Shown here in pieces: positions 16,753 to 25,888 of a stretch of 64,000 nt of DNA. Made by a program: the position numbers and the translations under genes. Every line of letters begins with the position of its first letter. Position 1 is the stretch's first letter. This DNA is from Thermococcus peptonophilus (GTDB lineage: Archaea; Methanobacteriota_B; Thermococci; Thermococcales; Thermococcaceae), in NCBI RefSeq assembly GCF_001592435.1, contig NZ_CP014750.1, forward strand, positions 434,001 to 498,000, written 5' to 3'. Under the pieces are notes generated by a model. The model ran no database searches. It saw only the letters and a list, made by a program, of their open reading frames with translations, and was not told where the DNA came from.

Positions 16753-19700
16753 ATGAAAGCCATATACAGGGAGATGTGCCCGAACTGTTGGGGGAGAATA
16801 TCCGACGAACGGCTCCTAATGAGGAACCCGTGTGATGAATGCCTCGACGAACCCGTTCACGCTGACTCCTACTTCCAGCTCGTTTCTGCGGTGAGGAACG
16901 CGCTTAAGCTCAGAGGAACGCTAAAGGAATGGGAAAGAATATACCAGCTCGAGAACCAGACGAGGGAGATAGAGGAGTTCTTCAGGAAGGCGACTGGCTT
17001 TACGTTCTGGAGTGCCCAGAGGACGTGGGTAAAGAGGCTCCTCAAGGGGAGGAGCTTCTCCATCATAGCCCCGACTGGAATGGGTAAGAGTACCTTTGGA
17101 GCCTTCATGGCCGTCTGGCACGCTCTCAAGGACAAGAAGAGCTACATAGTCGTCCCGACGACTCCTCTCGTCATCCAGACGGTAAGGAAGATAGAGGCCA
17201 TAATGGAGAAGGCGAACGCCGACGTCAGGCTCGCCTACTACCACGGGAACCTCAGGAAGAAGGAAAAGGAGGAAATGCTTGAGAAGATCAAAAACGAGGA
17301 CTACGACATCCTCGTTACGAGCGCCCAGTGGCTGGCCAGAAACTATGAAGAGGTTCTGAAGGGCAGGCACTTCGACTTCATCTTCGTTGATGACGTTGAT
17401 GCCTTCCTGAAGGCGAGCAAGAACATAGACCGCTCGCTCTACCTCCTCGGCTTTACGGATGAGATAATCCAGAAGGCCTGGGAGATTATCAGGCTGAAGA
17501 AGCAGATGTCAAAGTACCTGAACGGGAACTCAGAGGACAGAAATGAGAAGCTGAACGGGCTTACCAGGGAGATAGAAAAGCTCCAGAGGGAGATAGAAAA
17601 GTTCAAGCGGAAGAACAAGATTGGAATAATGATAATCGCATCTGCCACGGGTTCTGCGAGGGGCGACAGGATAAAGCTCTACCGCGAGCTTCTGGGCTTT
17701 GAAGTCGGAAGCGGAAGGAGCGCCCTCAGGAACGTCGTTGACAGCTACCTCAAGCCAACTAAAGACATCAAGGAGCACGTTGAGGAGCTCCTCTCAAGGC
17801 TCGGAAAGGGCGGCCTGATATTCGTCCCAGTTGACCAGGGCCTTGGCTACGCTGAAGAGCTTGCCAACTACCTCCGCGAGAGGGGCTTTAGGATAGAGCT
17901 CGTCTCATCAAAGAACAAGAAGGCCCTTGAGAAGTTCGAGAACGGCGAGGCGGACTACCTCATAGGCTCGGCCACCTACTACGGCTCCCTCGTTAGGGGC
18001 ATTGATCTACCTCACCTCATACGCTACGCCGTCTTCACGGGTGTTCCGAAATTCCGCTTTAGTATAGACCTCGAGAGGCCCACCATCTACCGCGCCCTAG
18101 GCCTGCTCAGCGAGATAATGGACTTCCTCAGCGACAAGGACAGAAGGACAGCCGAAAAGCTCCACGCCCGCCTGAGGAGGCTCATACGGAACATCCCGCA
18201 GTTCGAGCTCCTGAAGATAGAGGAGGCCCTTGCAGAAGGCCTTCCGATAGAGAACGAGTTCCACAACCACGTCCTCGGCGTCTTCCGCGAGCTTGTCGAG
18301 TTCCTCAGGAGGGTTCTCAGAGATGAGGAAGTCCTCAGAAAGCTTGCCGAGGATCCGTTCATAAGCCTGACCAAAGAGGAAGAGAAGTGGTATATCGAGA
18401 TACCCGACGTTAGAACCTACATCCAGGCAACGGGAAGGACCAGCAGGCTCTTCGCGGGCGGAATCACGAAGGGTCTGAGCGTCCTCATAGTGGACAACGA
18501 GAAGGTCTTCAACGGCCTCGTAAGGCAGATGCGCTGGCGCTTCCAGGAGTTCAAGATGGTTCCCTTCGAGGAGCTTGATCTCGATGAAATCCTCAGACAG
18601 ATAGACGAGGACAGGGAGAAGGTCAGGCTCGTTATGGAGGGCAAGATAAGCGCCAAGGTAAAGGATCTCGTCAGGTCCGCCCTCATGATAGTGGAGAGCC
18701 CGAACAAGGCTCGGACAATAGCCAACTTCTTCGGTCAGCCGAGCAAGACGAGGATAGGCGACCTAATTGCCTACGAGATAAGCGTTGGGGACAGAATGCT
18801 GACGATTCTGGCGAGCGGCGGGCATATGTTCGACCTCGTCACGAACGAGGGCTATCATGGCGTCTTCATCCAGAACGAGGGGGACATGCTTAAGTTCATC
18901 CCCGTCTATGATACACTGAAGAGATGCCGCGACTGCGGCCACCAGTTCGTGGACTGGGAGAAGAAGGGAGTGTGCCCGCGCTGTGGATCGACCAACGTTA
19001 GGGACGCCCTTGAGAACGTCGTTGCCATGCGCGAGATAGCCCAGGAAGTTGATGAAATCCTCATAGCGACCGACCCCGATACGGAGGGTGAAAAAATAGC
19101 CTGGGACATCCGGAACGTTCTCGCTCCGTACACGCCCAACATAAAGCGCATAGAGTTCCACGAGGTAACGAGGCCGGCCATAATGAAGGCCATCCAGGAG
19201 GCGAGAGATGTCAACGAGAACCGCGTCAACGCGCAGATCGTTAGGAGAATCGAGGACAGATGGATAGGCTTCGAGCTGAGCCAGGAGCTCCAGAGGGTCT
19301 TTGAGAGCTACAACCTCTCCGCAGGAAGGGTTCAGACACCTGTTCTCGGCTGGATCATCGAGCGCTATAAGGAGTTCACGGAGAGTGAAGTTTACTTCCT
19401 CGGCCTGACCCTTGAGAACGGCTTACAGGTAACTATTGAGCTCGGAAAAGACGGCAAAGACGTGGAGCCGCCTGAATACGTTATCGTCGAGGAAGTCCAG
19501 CTGGAGGAGAGGGAGCTCAACCCAGCTCCACCTTACACCACCGATGCAATGCTGAAGGACGCCTCGACCTTCCTGAAGCTTTCAGCTCCAGAAACGATGA
19601 GGCTCGCACAGGATCTCTTTGAGCTGGGTCTAATCACCTACCACAGAACTGACAGTACACACGTCAGCAACACCGGAATAGAGGTTGCGAAGGAATACAT

Positions 19701-20421
19701 AACCCAGGAGCTCGGTGAGAACTACTTCAAACCCAGGCCGTGGGGAGAGGAGGGAGCGCACGAGGCCATAAGACCCACTAGGCCGATAGACACCGGCAGG
19801 TTGATGCAGCTCATCCGCGATGGCATAATCCAGCTCTCGAGGAACCTCACGAGAAACCACTACAGGCTCTACGACATGATATTCAGGAGGTTTATGACGA
19901 GTCAGATGACCCCAGCGAAGATACTCTACGAGAAGGCCGTAATCAACGCCGGCGTCGGAAAGGCCGAGCTTGAAGGCTACGTTGAGATAATCGAGGACGG
20001 CTGGACAAGACTGCGCTCGCCGCCGCTCAGGGAGCTTCCAAAACTTGAGAAGGGGACAAAACTCAAAGTGGTTGAGGCAAAGAAGTGGAAGGCCCCGAAG
20101 GTTTCACTATACACGCAGGGAGACGTAATAGCCCTGATGAAGGAGAGGAAGATAGGGAGGCCTTCAACATACGCCAAGATCGTTGAAACGCTTATGCGCA
20201 GGGGTTACGTTGTGGAAACAAGGGGCAGAAAGAAGCTTCTTCCAACGGAAAAAGGCATCAAAGTCTACCACTACCTCGTCAGCAAGTACAGAGACCTTGT
20301 GAGCGAGGAAAGAACGAGAGAACTGGAGGAAATAATGGACCGCATAGAGGAGGGGGTTGAGGACTACCTAGAGGTTCTTCATGAGCTCTATCTGGAGATC
20401 CAAAGGTACGTTGCAGGTTGA
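16753..20421 (+). CDS. rgy: Reverse gyrase
   Basis: ATP-dependent positive supercoiling enzyme, the hallmark of hyperthermophiles. 1222 residues. An N-terminal zinc finger (CPNCWG, then CDECLD, residues 9-33) precedes an SF2 helicase-like module with Walker [10 protein letters not shown] near residue 106 and DDVD near 213, and ATGRTSR near 559. The topoisomerase IA module begins [14 protein letters not shown] near residue 645, has a second zinc finger CRDCGH and CPRCGS near 725-745, and the catalytic tyrosine Tyr963 in [11 protein letters not shown]. No intein is present. ATG 16753 follows GAGGGTGGGGCC. TrmBL2 lies downstream after a 315-base gap. Confidence 0.98.
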   Translation: MKAIYREMCPNCWGRISDERLLMRNPCDECLDEPVHADSYFQLVSAVRNALKLRGTLKEWERIYQLENQTREIEEFFRKATGFTFWSAQRTWVKRLLKGRSFSIIAPTGMGKSTFGAFMAVWHALKDKKSYIVVPTTPLVIQTVRKIEAIMEKANADVRLAYYHGNLRKKEKEEMLEKIKNEDYDILVTSAQWLARNYEEVLKGRHFDFIFVDDVDAFLKASKNIDRSLYLLGFTDEIIQKAWEIIRLKKQMSKYLNGNSEDRNEKLNGLTREIEKLQREIEKFKRKNKIGIMIIASATGSARGDRIKLYRELLGFEVGSGRSALRNVVDSYLKPTKDIKEHVEELLSRLGKGGLIFVPVDQGLGYAEELANYLRERGFRIELVSSKNKKALEKFENGEADYLIGSATYYGSLVRGIDLPHLIRYAVFTGVPKFRFSIDLERPTIYRALGLLSEIMDFLSDKDRRTAEKLHARLRRLIRNIPQFELLKIEEALAEGLPIENEFHNHVLGVFRELVEFLRRVLRDEEVLRKLAEDPFISLTKEEEKWYIEIPDVRTYIQATGRTSRLFAGGITKGLSVLIVDNEKVFNGLVRQMRWRFQEFKMVPFEELDLDEILRQIDEDREKVRLVMEGKISAKVKDLVRSALMIVESPNKARTIANFFGQPSKTRIGDLIAYEISVGDRMLTILASGGHMFDLVTNEGYHGVFIQNEGDMLKFIPVYDTLKRCRDCGHQFVDWEKKGVCPRCGSTNVRDALENVVAMREIAQEVDEILIATDPDTEGEKIAWDIRNVLAPYTPNIKRIEFHEVTRPAIMKAIQEARDVNENRVNAQIVRRIEDRWIGFELSQELQRVFESYNLSAGRVQTPVLGWIIERYKEFTESEVYFLGLTLENGLQVTIELGKDGKDVEPPEYVIVEEVQLEERELNPAPPYTTDAMLKDASTFLKLSAPETMRLAQDLFELGLITYHRTDSTHVSNTGIEVAKEYITQELGENYFKPRPWGEEGAHEAIRPTRPIDTGRLMQLIRDGIIQLSRNLTRNHYRLYDMIFRRFMTSQMTPAKILYEKAVINAGVGKAELEGYVEIIEDGWTRLRSPPLRELPKLEKGTKLKVVEAKKWKAPKVSLYTQGDVIALMKERKIGRPSTYAKIVETLMRRGYVVETRGRKKLLPTEKGIKVYHYLVSKYRDLVSEERTRELEEIMDRIEEGVEDYLEVLHELYLEIQRYVAG

Positions 20422-20736
20422 TTATGCTTTTATATTGTTTTTATATTCTTTCCATGCTATCACATGTGTGTTCTTTTGGAGTGCCGAAGTCCCTCAAACA
20501 ATCCAACTAAGATGTCCCATTCTGTTACTTTACCCCTGCCTTGAAGTCGGGATTTCCAAAAACTTTAAAACCTGAGCTGTGGTAACTAAGTTGTATACTC
20601 ATACAACCATAGTATAATCCTAGCAAGTTATCCAATACAACTACGCCCAACACATGTCACGAACTCTCCCAAAGAGGAAAAGATTTATATTGGTTGGGTC
20701 GCAAATTAGAAATTAGAAAATTAGGTGGTGGTAAAG
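20422..20736 (+). promoter_or_regulatory. Intergenic region and TrmBL2 promoter with inverted repeat
   Basis: 315 bases without a gene. T-rich runs (cttttatattgtttttatattc) just after the reverse gyrase stop are likely termination signals. A perfect inverted repeat GTTGTAT-actc-ATACAAC lies at 20590-20607. A strong TATA box (atttatatt, 20683-20691) is about 46-54 bases before the TrmBL2 ATG, leaving a short leader. The inverted repeat lies about 80-90 bases upstream of the TATA box and could be an operator. Confidence 0.5.
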
Positions 20737-21531
20737 ATGGTTAAGGACCGGATGGTGGAGCTCCTTCAGGAGCACTTTGAGTTGAACCTCTACGAGGCGA
20801 GGGCGTATGTGGCCCTGGTCGGTTTTGGTGTTCTTACACCGGCCGAGCTGGCAAGTGTCTCAGAAGTCCCGGCTCCGAGAACCTACGACGTTCTCAGGAG
20901 CTTGGAGAAGAAGGGATTCGCCATAAGCCAGCCGGGCAAGGTCAACAAGTACAGGCCAGTCCATCCCGAGAACATCCTCGAGAAGTTCATAGAGGAGTGG
21001 CAAGAGCGCGTTAAGGAGGAGCTTGAGGCCAAGAAGAAGGCCAAGGAGGAGCTCATTGAGCTCATGAAGCCGCTCATTGAGACAGAGATTCCGAAGTACG
21101 GCGTCGAGAGGGTCTGGGTCGTCCGCGGAATAAGGAACGCGACCCTCAAGACCAAGGAGATGTTCGAAGAAGTCAAGGAGAAGATACTCCTCGCTGACGA
21201 CGGTTACATTGCCATAAACCTCGAGAACGACCTCATTAAGGCCATCGACAACGGCGCTAAGGCCAAGATTATCGTGAGCAAGTCCCTCCTCAAGAGGCTT
21301 GAGGGCTCAAAGATCATGGAGTACGCCAAGAAGGGCAAGCTCGAGCTCAGGACCCTCGACAAGTTCGAGCTCCCGATGCTCATCTGCGACGACGAGGTCT
21401 TCTTCGCCCTTGAGGACATGGCGGCAAGGTACTTCAACTACGAGACCCAGGTCTGGATCAAGGACTTCAGGGTCAGGGATCTCTTCGAGGCCAAGTTCAA
21501 CGAGTACTGGGAGAAGGCCGAGAAGGTCTGA
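20737..21531 (+). CDS. trmBL2: TrmBL2-type TrmB family chromatin regulator
   Basis: 264 residues, the length of the characterised Thermococcus kodakarensis TrmBL2 (TK0471), an abundant DNA-coating protein that forms filaments and represses many genes. Residues 1 to about 75 are a TrmB winged helix (LNLYEARAYVALVGFGVLTPAELAS, VPAPRTYDVLRSLEKKG). A charged helical linker follows (about 85-120), then the C-terminal domain without an obvious sugar-binding site. ATG 20737 follows GGTGGTAAAG. A GTG at 20725 is in the ribosome-binding site. The adjacency to reverse gyrase matches T. kodakarensis TK0470-TK0471. Confidence 0.93.
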   Translation: MVKDRMVELLQEHFELNLYEARAYVALVGFGVLTPAELASVSEVPAPRTYDVLRSLEKKGFAISQPGKVNKYRPVHPENILEKFIEEWQERVKEELEAKKKAKEELIELMKPLIETEIPKYGVERVWVVRGIRNATLKTKEMFEEVKEKILLADDGYIAINLENDLIKAIDNGAKAKIIVSKSLLKRLEGSKIMEYAKKGKLELRTLDKFELPMLICDDEVFFALEDMAARYFNYETQVWIKDFRVRDLFEAKFNEYWEKAEKV

Positions 21532-21659
21532 TCCCTTCTCTCTGTTCTTGCTTTTACTGTTCTTCTCGCCGGCTGTTCAGAAAAACATTGTGCTACCTAC
21601 CTAGGCATTCAACCCCATACTGGTCCAAGAAGTCAAAGTAGGAGAAAAATAGCGGCAGA

Positions 21660-21872
21660 TCAAACGTACTTGAACTCCTCTTCCTCCTCTCTCTTTTCTC
21701 GGATTTTCCAGAAGATTTTTCCTTCTTTCTGAAAGCTCTCCACCTTGCCCTGCTCGGCGAACCTTAAGAGGTAGCGCCTTACCTCCATCGGACTGATTCC
21801 AGTCTCCTTGGCTATCTCGTCAACGGTCTTTGGGCCGCTTTCAATGGCCTTCAACACCCTCTGGTTCTTCAT
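21660..21872 (-). CDS. Small winged-helix DNA-binding protein, 70 residues
   Basis: Compact helix-turn-helix: KTVDEIAKETGISPMEVRRYLLRFAEQGKVESFQ, a winged-helix layout with turn and recognition helix at residues 15-45, ending in a highly charged tail (REKREEEEEF). Probably a transcription regulator; its target is unknown. The ATG overlaps the upstream UPF0148 stop (ATGA at 21869-21872), so the genes from 22935 leftwards form an operon. Confidence 0.75.
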   Translation of the reverse strand: MKNQRVLKAIESGPKTVDEIAKETGISPMEVRRYLLRFAEQGKVESFQKEGKIFWKIREKREEEEEFKYV

Positions 21873-22204
21873 TCGGATCCCTCCAGTCGCTTATACCTCT
21901 CCAACAGGTCGATTATTTTCTCCATTACCCTTAAATGTTTCTCAAGCTCATCAATGTCCTCAGGAAGGGAGTTCGCAAGCTGGGCCAGCTTCTCCCTTAG
22001 CCTCTCCTCAACGCCTTTAACCTCGCCTTTCATCTCCGCCTTTCTCTTCTTCTCCCGGTACTCGCATACTGGACAGAAAACCCTACCGTCCTTCTCAAAG
22101 AGGGGCGAACCGCACCTCGGACAGTGTCTATCAAGCATCTTAGCGCCGGAAAGCATCAGAGGCATTATCACGTTCCTGATTTCTTCTTCAGTTGGCCCCT
22201 TCAC
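21869..22204 (-). CDS. UPF0148-type zinc-ribbon protein (Sjogren/scleroderma autoantigen 1 family)
   Basis: 111 residues. The N-terminal half begins EEIRNVIMPLMLSGAKMLDRHCPRCG and has a four-cysteine ribbon, CPRCG and CPVCE (about residues 28-47), the signature of the archaeal UPF0148 family. The C-terminal half is a charged helix or coiled coil. Function unknown. Overlaps the arginase-fold gene upstream and the winged-helix gene downstream by 4 bases each. Confidence 0.82.
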   Translation of the reverse strand: MKGPTEEEIRNVIMPLMLSGAKMLDRHCPRCGSPLFEKDGRVFCPVCEYREKKRKAEMKGEVKGVEERLREKLAQLANSLPEDIDELEKHLRVMEKIIDLLERYKRLEGSE

Positions 22205-22935
22205 TCCAATCCCTCCGTCAGGAGCTGGAAAACCTCAAAGAGTGCCCGCTTTCCAAGACGGGAGTGCCTTATTCTGTCCGAGATTTCAGCTATGTCAAAC
22301 GCCACAACATCAAATTCCCTCTTTATCGCATCGAGTATCTCAAGCAGCTCATCAAGGGTAAGCTCGCCGTGCTGGAATCGAGCTATTTTGTACTCCGGCC
22401 TGAGAACGTCCATATCGACCGTGAGGTATATTTCATCGCCGAGGTACTTCTTTGCATCAGCTATTATTTCATCGAGGGAGTTCGTCTGGAAGTTCTTATA
22501 TGCCCTCCACTTTCCACCCCGTTTTCTGCTTCTCAACAGAGCTGGATATATTTTGACCCGCCTCGTCCAGAGCTGGGTTCTGTCGGTTGTCGGTATCATC
22601 AAGACCGGAGCCATTACGGCGGCCCTCTCAACGAGCCTGTTCTCAAGTGCATAGGCCAGCCACGAGCCGTGATCGAGGTAGTCGTGCATCAGATCGGTGT
22701 GGGCATCAACGCTGATCAGGGATTTCGGCCTCAGCCTGTCGAGTATGCCGTAGGTCGCAAGGTGTTCCCCAATCACATAAGCCCGGTCCTGAGGAATTCG
22801 CTCTGATAGAAGGTCAATCCTGCTGGCTTCAACGATGACGTAGTCGTCAATGAGCTTGTTCCTTTTTAGGAGCTGGAGGGCGTAGAGAACTCCATCGCGG
22901 TTGGGTTTCTCTCCAAAGGGTATGAAAGTTACCAT
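22201..22935 (-). CDS. Arginase/ureohydrolase-fold protein
   Basis: 244 residues. Metal-site motifs of the arginase superfamily are visible though modified: SVDAHTDLMHD near residue 75 (DAHxD), YLTVDMDVLRPEY near residue 168 (DxD) and VVAFDIAEISD near 212. The usual N-terminal GGxHS motif is not obvious, so agmatinase activity should not be assumed. ATG 22935 follows GGTGAGAAGA. An upstream extension from 23007 is A/T-rich non-coding. It leads the three-gene unit with UPF0148 and the winged helix, and diverges from hps-phi. Confidence 0.72.
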   Translation of the reverse strand: MVTFIPFGEKPNRDGVLYALQLLKRNKLIDDYVIVEASRIDLLSERIPQDRAYVIGEHLATYGILDRLRPKSLISVDAHTDLMHDYLDHGSWLAYALENRLVERAAVMAPVLMIPTTDRTQLWTRRVKIYPALLRSRKRGGKWRAYKNFQTNSLDEIIADAKKYLGDEIYLTVDMDVLRPEYKIARFQHGELTLDELLEILDAIKREFDVVAFDIAEISDRIRHSRLGKRALFEVFQLLTEGLE

Positions 22936-23075
22936 TCTTCTCACCGGCACAACATTGGGAACTTTTTTTAAAAGCGTTGGGAAAAATGATAAACATTTTT
23001 GTGTCAATATCCCCGGCTAAACCTTTAAAAACTCGACCCAAAACTTTCAACTGAAAAATCTCCGGAGGTCGAGTC
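22936..23075. promoter_or_regulatory. Divergent promoter region, arginase-fold gene / hps-phi
   Basis: 140 bases. acctttaaaaactcg (23021-23035) is a likely TATA box for hps-phi about 40 bases before its ATG. On the opposite strand the ttttttt/aaaag stretch near 22963-22974 may serve the arginase-fold gene. Confidence 0.5.
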
Positions 23076-24296
23076 ATGATACTCCAGGTCGCTCTTGACC
23101 TTACCGATATTGAGCAGGCCATTTCTATAGCGGAGAAAGCCGCCCGCGGCGGGGCACACTGGCTTGAGGTCGGCACTCCCCTCATCAAGAAGGAGGGTAT
23201 GAGAGCAGTAGAGCTCATGAAGAGGCGCTTCCCCGACAGGAAGATAGTTGCAGACCTCAAGACCATGGACACAGGTGCCCTTGAGGTCGAGATGGCCGCG
23301 AGGCACGGTGCAGACGTCGTTTCTATCCTGGGCGTTGCCGACGACAAGACCATCAAGGATGCAGTTGAGGTCGCGAGGAGATATGGAATCAGGGTCATGG
23401 TTGACCTGATCGGCGTCAAGGACAAGGTGAAAAGGGCCAAAGAGCTTGAGAAGATGGGCGTCCACTACATCCTCGTCCACACTGGAATTGACGAGCAGGC
23501 CCAGGGCAAGAACCCGCTCGAAGACCTTGAGAAGGTAGTAAAGGCCGTCAAGGTTCCGGTTGCGGTCGCTGGAGGCCTGAACCTTGAGACGATCCCAAAA
23601 GTCATAGAGCTCGGCGCCACGATAATCATTGTTGGAAGCGCCATAACCAAGGCCAAAGACCCTGAAGAAGTCACCAGGAGAATAATAGACCTCTTCTGGG
23701 GCGAGTATATGATGACGATAAGGAAGGCGATGACAGACATAACCGACCACATAAGGAGCGTCGCCGAGAACCTCAAGCTCGAACAGGTCAGGGGACTGGT
23801 AGATGCCATGATAGGAGCCAACAAGATATTCATCTACGGCGCCGGAAGGAGCGGACTCGTTGGAAAGGCCTTTGCGATGAGGCTCATGCACCTCGACTTC
23901 AACGTCTACGTCGTCGGAGAGACAATCACACCAGCATTCGAGCCGGGCGACCTCCTCATAGCCATCAGCGGTTCGGGTGAGACAAAGACCATCGTTGATG
24001 CCGCCCAGATAGCGAAGGAGCAGGGCGGAAAGGTCGTCGGCATAACTTCCTACGCGGACTCAACACTCGGAAAGCTCGCCGATGTTGTCGTCGAGATTCC
24101 GGGAAGGACGAAGGCCGATGTCCCCACTGACTACATAGCCAGGCAGATGCTCACCCAGTACAAGTGGATAGCCCCGATGGGAACTCTCTTCGAGGACTCC
24201 ACTATGGTCTTCCTTGACGGCATTATAGCACTCCTCATGGCCACGTTCCAGAAGACCGAAAAGGATATGAAGAGGAAGCACGCGACCCTTGAGTGA
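23076..24296 (+). CDS. hps-phi: Fused 3-hexulose-6-phosphate synthase / 6-phospho-3-hexuloisomerase
   Basis: Bifunctional ribulose-monophosphate pathway enzyme, 406 residues. Residues 1-210 are HPS, an orotidine-decarboxylase-fold domain (MILQVALDLTDIEQAISIAE, KIVADLKTMDTG, VPVAVAGGLN). Residues about 215-406 are PHI, a SIS domain (FIYGAGRSGLVGKAFAMRL, LLIAISGSGETK). In Thermococcales this fused enzyme runs in reverse to make ribulose 5-phosphate from fructose 6-phosphate, replacing the oxidative pentose-phosphate pathway. T. kodakarensis TK0475 is the characterised counterpart. ATG 23076 follows CCGGAGGTCGAGTC. Confidence 0.96.
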   Translation: MILQVALDLTDIEQAISIAEKAARGGAHWLEVGTPLIKKEGMRAVELMKRRFPDRKIVADLKTMDTGALEVEMAARHGADVVSILGVADDKTIKDAVEVARRYGIRVMVDLIGVKDKVKRAKELEKMGVHYILVHTGIDEQAQGKNPLEDLEKVVKAVKVPVAVAGGLNLETIPKVIELGATIIIVGSAITKAKDPEEVTRRIIDLFWGEYMMTIRKAMTDITDHIRSVAENLKLEQVRGLVDAMIGANKIFIYGAGRSGLVGKAFAMRLMHLDFNVYVVGETITPAFEPGDLLIAISGSGETKTIVDAAQIAKEQGGKVVGITSYADSTLGKLADVVVEIPGRTKADVPTDYIARQMLTQYKWIAPMGTLFEDSTMVFLDGIIALLMATFQKTEKDMKRKHATLE

Positions 24297-24304
24297 GGGT
24301 CGCG

Positions 24305-25048
24305 ATGTTTTCATTTACCCATATTTTTGCTGGAATTGGCAGCAATGGCTCAAGGATAGTCAATGGAATCGAAACGGACTCCGTGGTAAAGGTATCTTTG
24401 AATCCAGCCAGGTACATCCTGCGGCCTAAGGAATATCGGGAAAGGATTGTGAACTTCTTCTCTAACGTTCCCGAAAACAGCTTTGTGTGGCTCGTCTTTG
24501 ATGACACAAAGATAAATAGAGAAATTATGGAGATAATCCTTGAAGCACTCCCCCCGGATTCTATAAGGCTCGCTTATGTCCTTACGCCTAAAGTGGAGCT
24601 GATCAACCGGAAACCCGAATGGGCGGATAAGTTCGAGACGGTGTTCTACGACTCCCTCTGGGACTTCTTAAAAGAAGACGTGCCGCTCGGAAGGGCCTTT
24701 GAGGAAGCTTCAAAGAACATTTCGGAGATGTTCTCAAAGCTCTATCACTACCTTGAAAGCGAGATGCTCGTGAACATAGACTATGCAGACTTATTCAGCA
24801 TGATACGGGGAGGAAACGTTGGTATAATGCGCCTTCTCCGCGAGGTTGACTTCAGCTGGCACTGGGGCATCTGGGAGCGCGGGCTTGTTGGAATACTTGT
24901 CGGTGAAGACTTCCCGCTGAGCGGTGCTCACAGAATACTCTCCAAGTTCCAGGAGATACTCTCTGAGAAGGACATAATCTGGGGCGTGATCACCGACAAA
25001 AACGTTAAAGGTTCCGAAGTCCTCGCCCTCCTTGTGAAGAGGTGGTGA
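24305..25048 (+). CDS. Divergent FtsZ/tubulin-like protein lacking the GTP-binding signature
   Basis: 247 residues with the layout of FtsZ but a lost nucleotide site. The N-terminus FAGIGSNGSRIVNGI resembles the FtsZ GxGGxGxN loop. SEMLVNIDYADLFSMIRGGNVGIM matches the FtsZ segment after helix 7 (LINLDFADV, then a glycine). DIIWGVITDKNVKGSEVLALLVK matches the C-terminal strand region (NIIWGAIVDP). The tubulin signature GGGTGTG is absent: the equivalent region reads FVWLVFDDTKINREIM. The call rests on pattern similarity only. ATG 24305 is preferred over GTG 24293 (which overlaps the hps-phi stop) because GTGAGGG sits upstream. First gene of a tight five-gene operon. Confidence 0.6.
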   Translation: MFSFTHIFAGIGSNGSRIVNGIETDSVVKVSLNPARYILRPKEYRERIVNFFSNVPENSFVWLVFDDTKINREIMEIILEALPPDSIRLAYVLTPKVELINRKPEWADKFETVFYDSLWDFLKEDVPLGRAFEEASKNISEMFSKLYHYLESEMLVNIDYADLFSMIRGGNVGIMRLLREVDFSWHWGIWERGLVGILVGEDFPLSGAHRILSKFQEILSEKDIIWGVITDKNVKGSEVLALLVKRW

Positions 25049-25049
25049 T

Positions 25050-25703
25050 ATGGGCAGGATAAAGGCCGTTCTCTTTGACATCGATGGCACACTGCTAACT
25101 GAAATGCCCCTTATTCAGCTCTTTCTCCCGCAGGTGTACGAAAAGCTGGCAAAAAAGCTGGAAACTACCAAGGAAGAGGCCAGGAACGTGTTTCTGTCCG
25201 AGATATTCTCAAGGCGAGACACCTACGACTGGCACGACTGGAACTTTTTCTTTGAGCTTTTTGGCCTCAATATGCAGTATGAAGACCTTCTGAAGAGGTA
25301 CCCACACAAGCTCCACGTTTATCCGGACACCATTCCGACTCTTGAGTGGCTTAAAGAGTCCGGGTACCGTCTGGGAGTTGTCACGAGCGGGCCCGAATAC
25401 CAGCGCCTTAAGCTCAAGCTGACGGGGCTCGAAGGGTACTTCGATGTCATCGTGACCAGAGAGGACGTTAAGGCGATAAAACCCGAACCAAAGATATTCC
25501 TCTACGCCCTTGAAAAACTCGGAGTTGAACCAAAAGAGGCCGCTTTCGTTGGGGATTCTCTGAGCCAGGACGTTTATGGGGCGAAGCACGTTGGCATGCT
25601 CTCAATATGGATAAACCGTGAGGGCGAACCCGGGCATCACTTAGCGGACTATGAAATCAGGACGCTCCACGAGCTTAGAAAAATACTGGGGGTGGTAGAA
25701 TGA
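25050..25703 (+). CDS. HAD-superfamily hydrolase
   Basis: 217-residue phosphatase-like protein. Motif I is VLFDIDGTLL at residues 7-16, motif II GVVTSG near 110, the conserved Lys in AIKPEPKIF near 147 and motif IV AFVGDSLSQDVYGAK near 170. A helical cap lies between residues 20 and 85, as in phosphoglycolate phosphatase-like or pyrophosphatase-like members. The substrate cannot be read from sequence. ATG 25050 follows GGTGGTGAT, 1 base after the preceding stop. Confidence 0.85.
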   Translation: MGRIKAVLFDIDGTLLTEMPLIQLFLPQVYEKLAKKLETTKEEARNVFLSEIFSRRDTYDWHDWNFFFELFGLNMQYEDLLKRYPHKLHVYPDTIPTLEWLKESGYRLGVVTSGPEYQRLKLKLTGLEGYFDVIVTREDVKAIKPEPKIFLYALEKLGVEPKEAAFVGDSLSQDVYGAKHVGMLSIWINREGEPGHHLADYEIRTLHELRKILGVVE

Positions 25704-25888
25704 AGAAGGTGTTCGAAGGGAAAGGAACGTTTGTTGAATACGAAGAGGAGAAGGTAAAGCTTGAGAACGGCCACGAGCTGACTCACAGGCGCGAAAACCC
25801 GATGGAGCTCTGGTGGAAGTTAAAGGAAGCCATCAAAGGCAAGAAAGTTAAGATCGTGGCCTATGAGCTGGAGGAGAGCGAAGACTGA
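25700..25888 (+). CDS. Small conserved hypothetical protein, 62 residues
   Basis: A highly charged mini-protein beginning MKKVFEGKGTFVEYEEEKVKLE. Alternating charged and hydrophobic residues suggest a small beta barrel followed by a helix (MELWWKLKEAIKGKKVKIV). Unrecognised. It overlaps the HAD gene by 4 bases (ATGA) and the next gene by 1 base (TGATG), so it is embedded in the operon and very likely translated. Confidence 0.7.
   Translation: MKKVFEGKGTFVEYEEEKVKLENGHELTHRRENPMELWWKLKEAIKGKKVKIVAYELEESED

Noticed and set aside
16753-20421. Intein in reverse gyrase
   Set aside because: Helicase and topoisomerase blocks are continuous and the length of 1222 residues is that of an intein-free enzyme.
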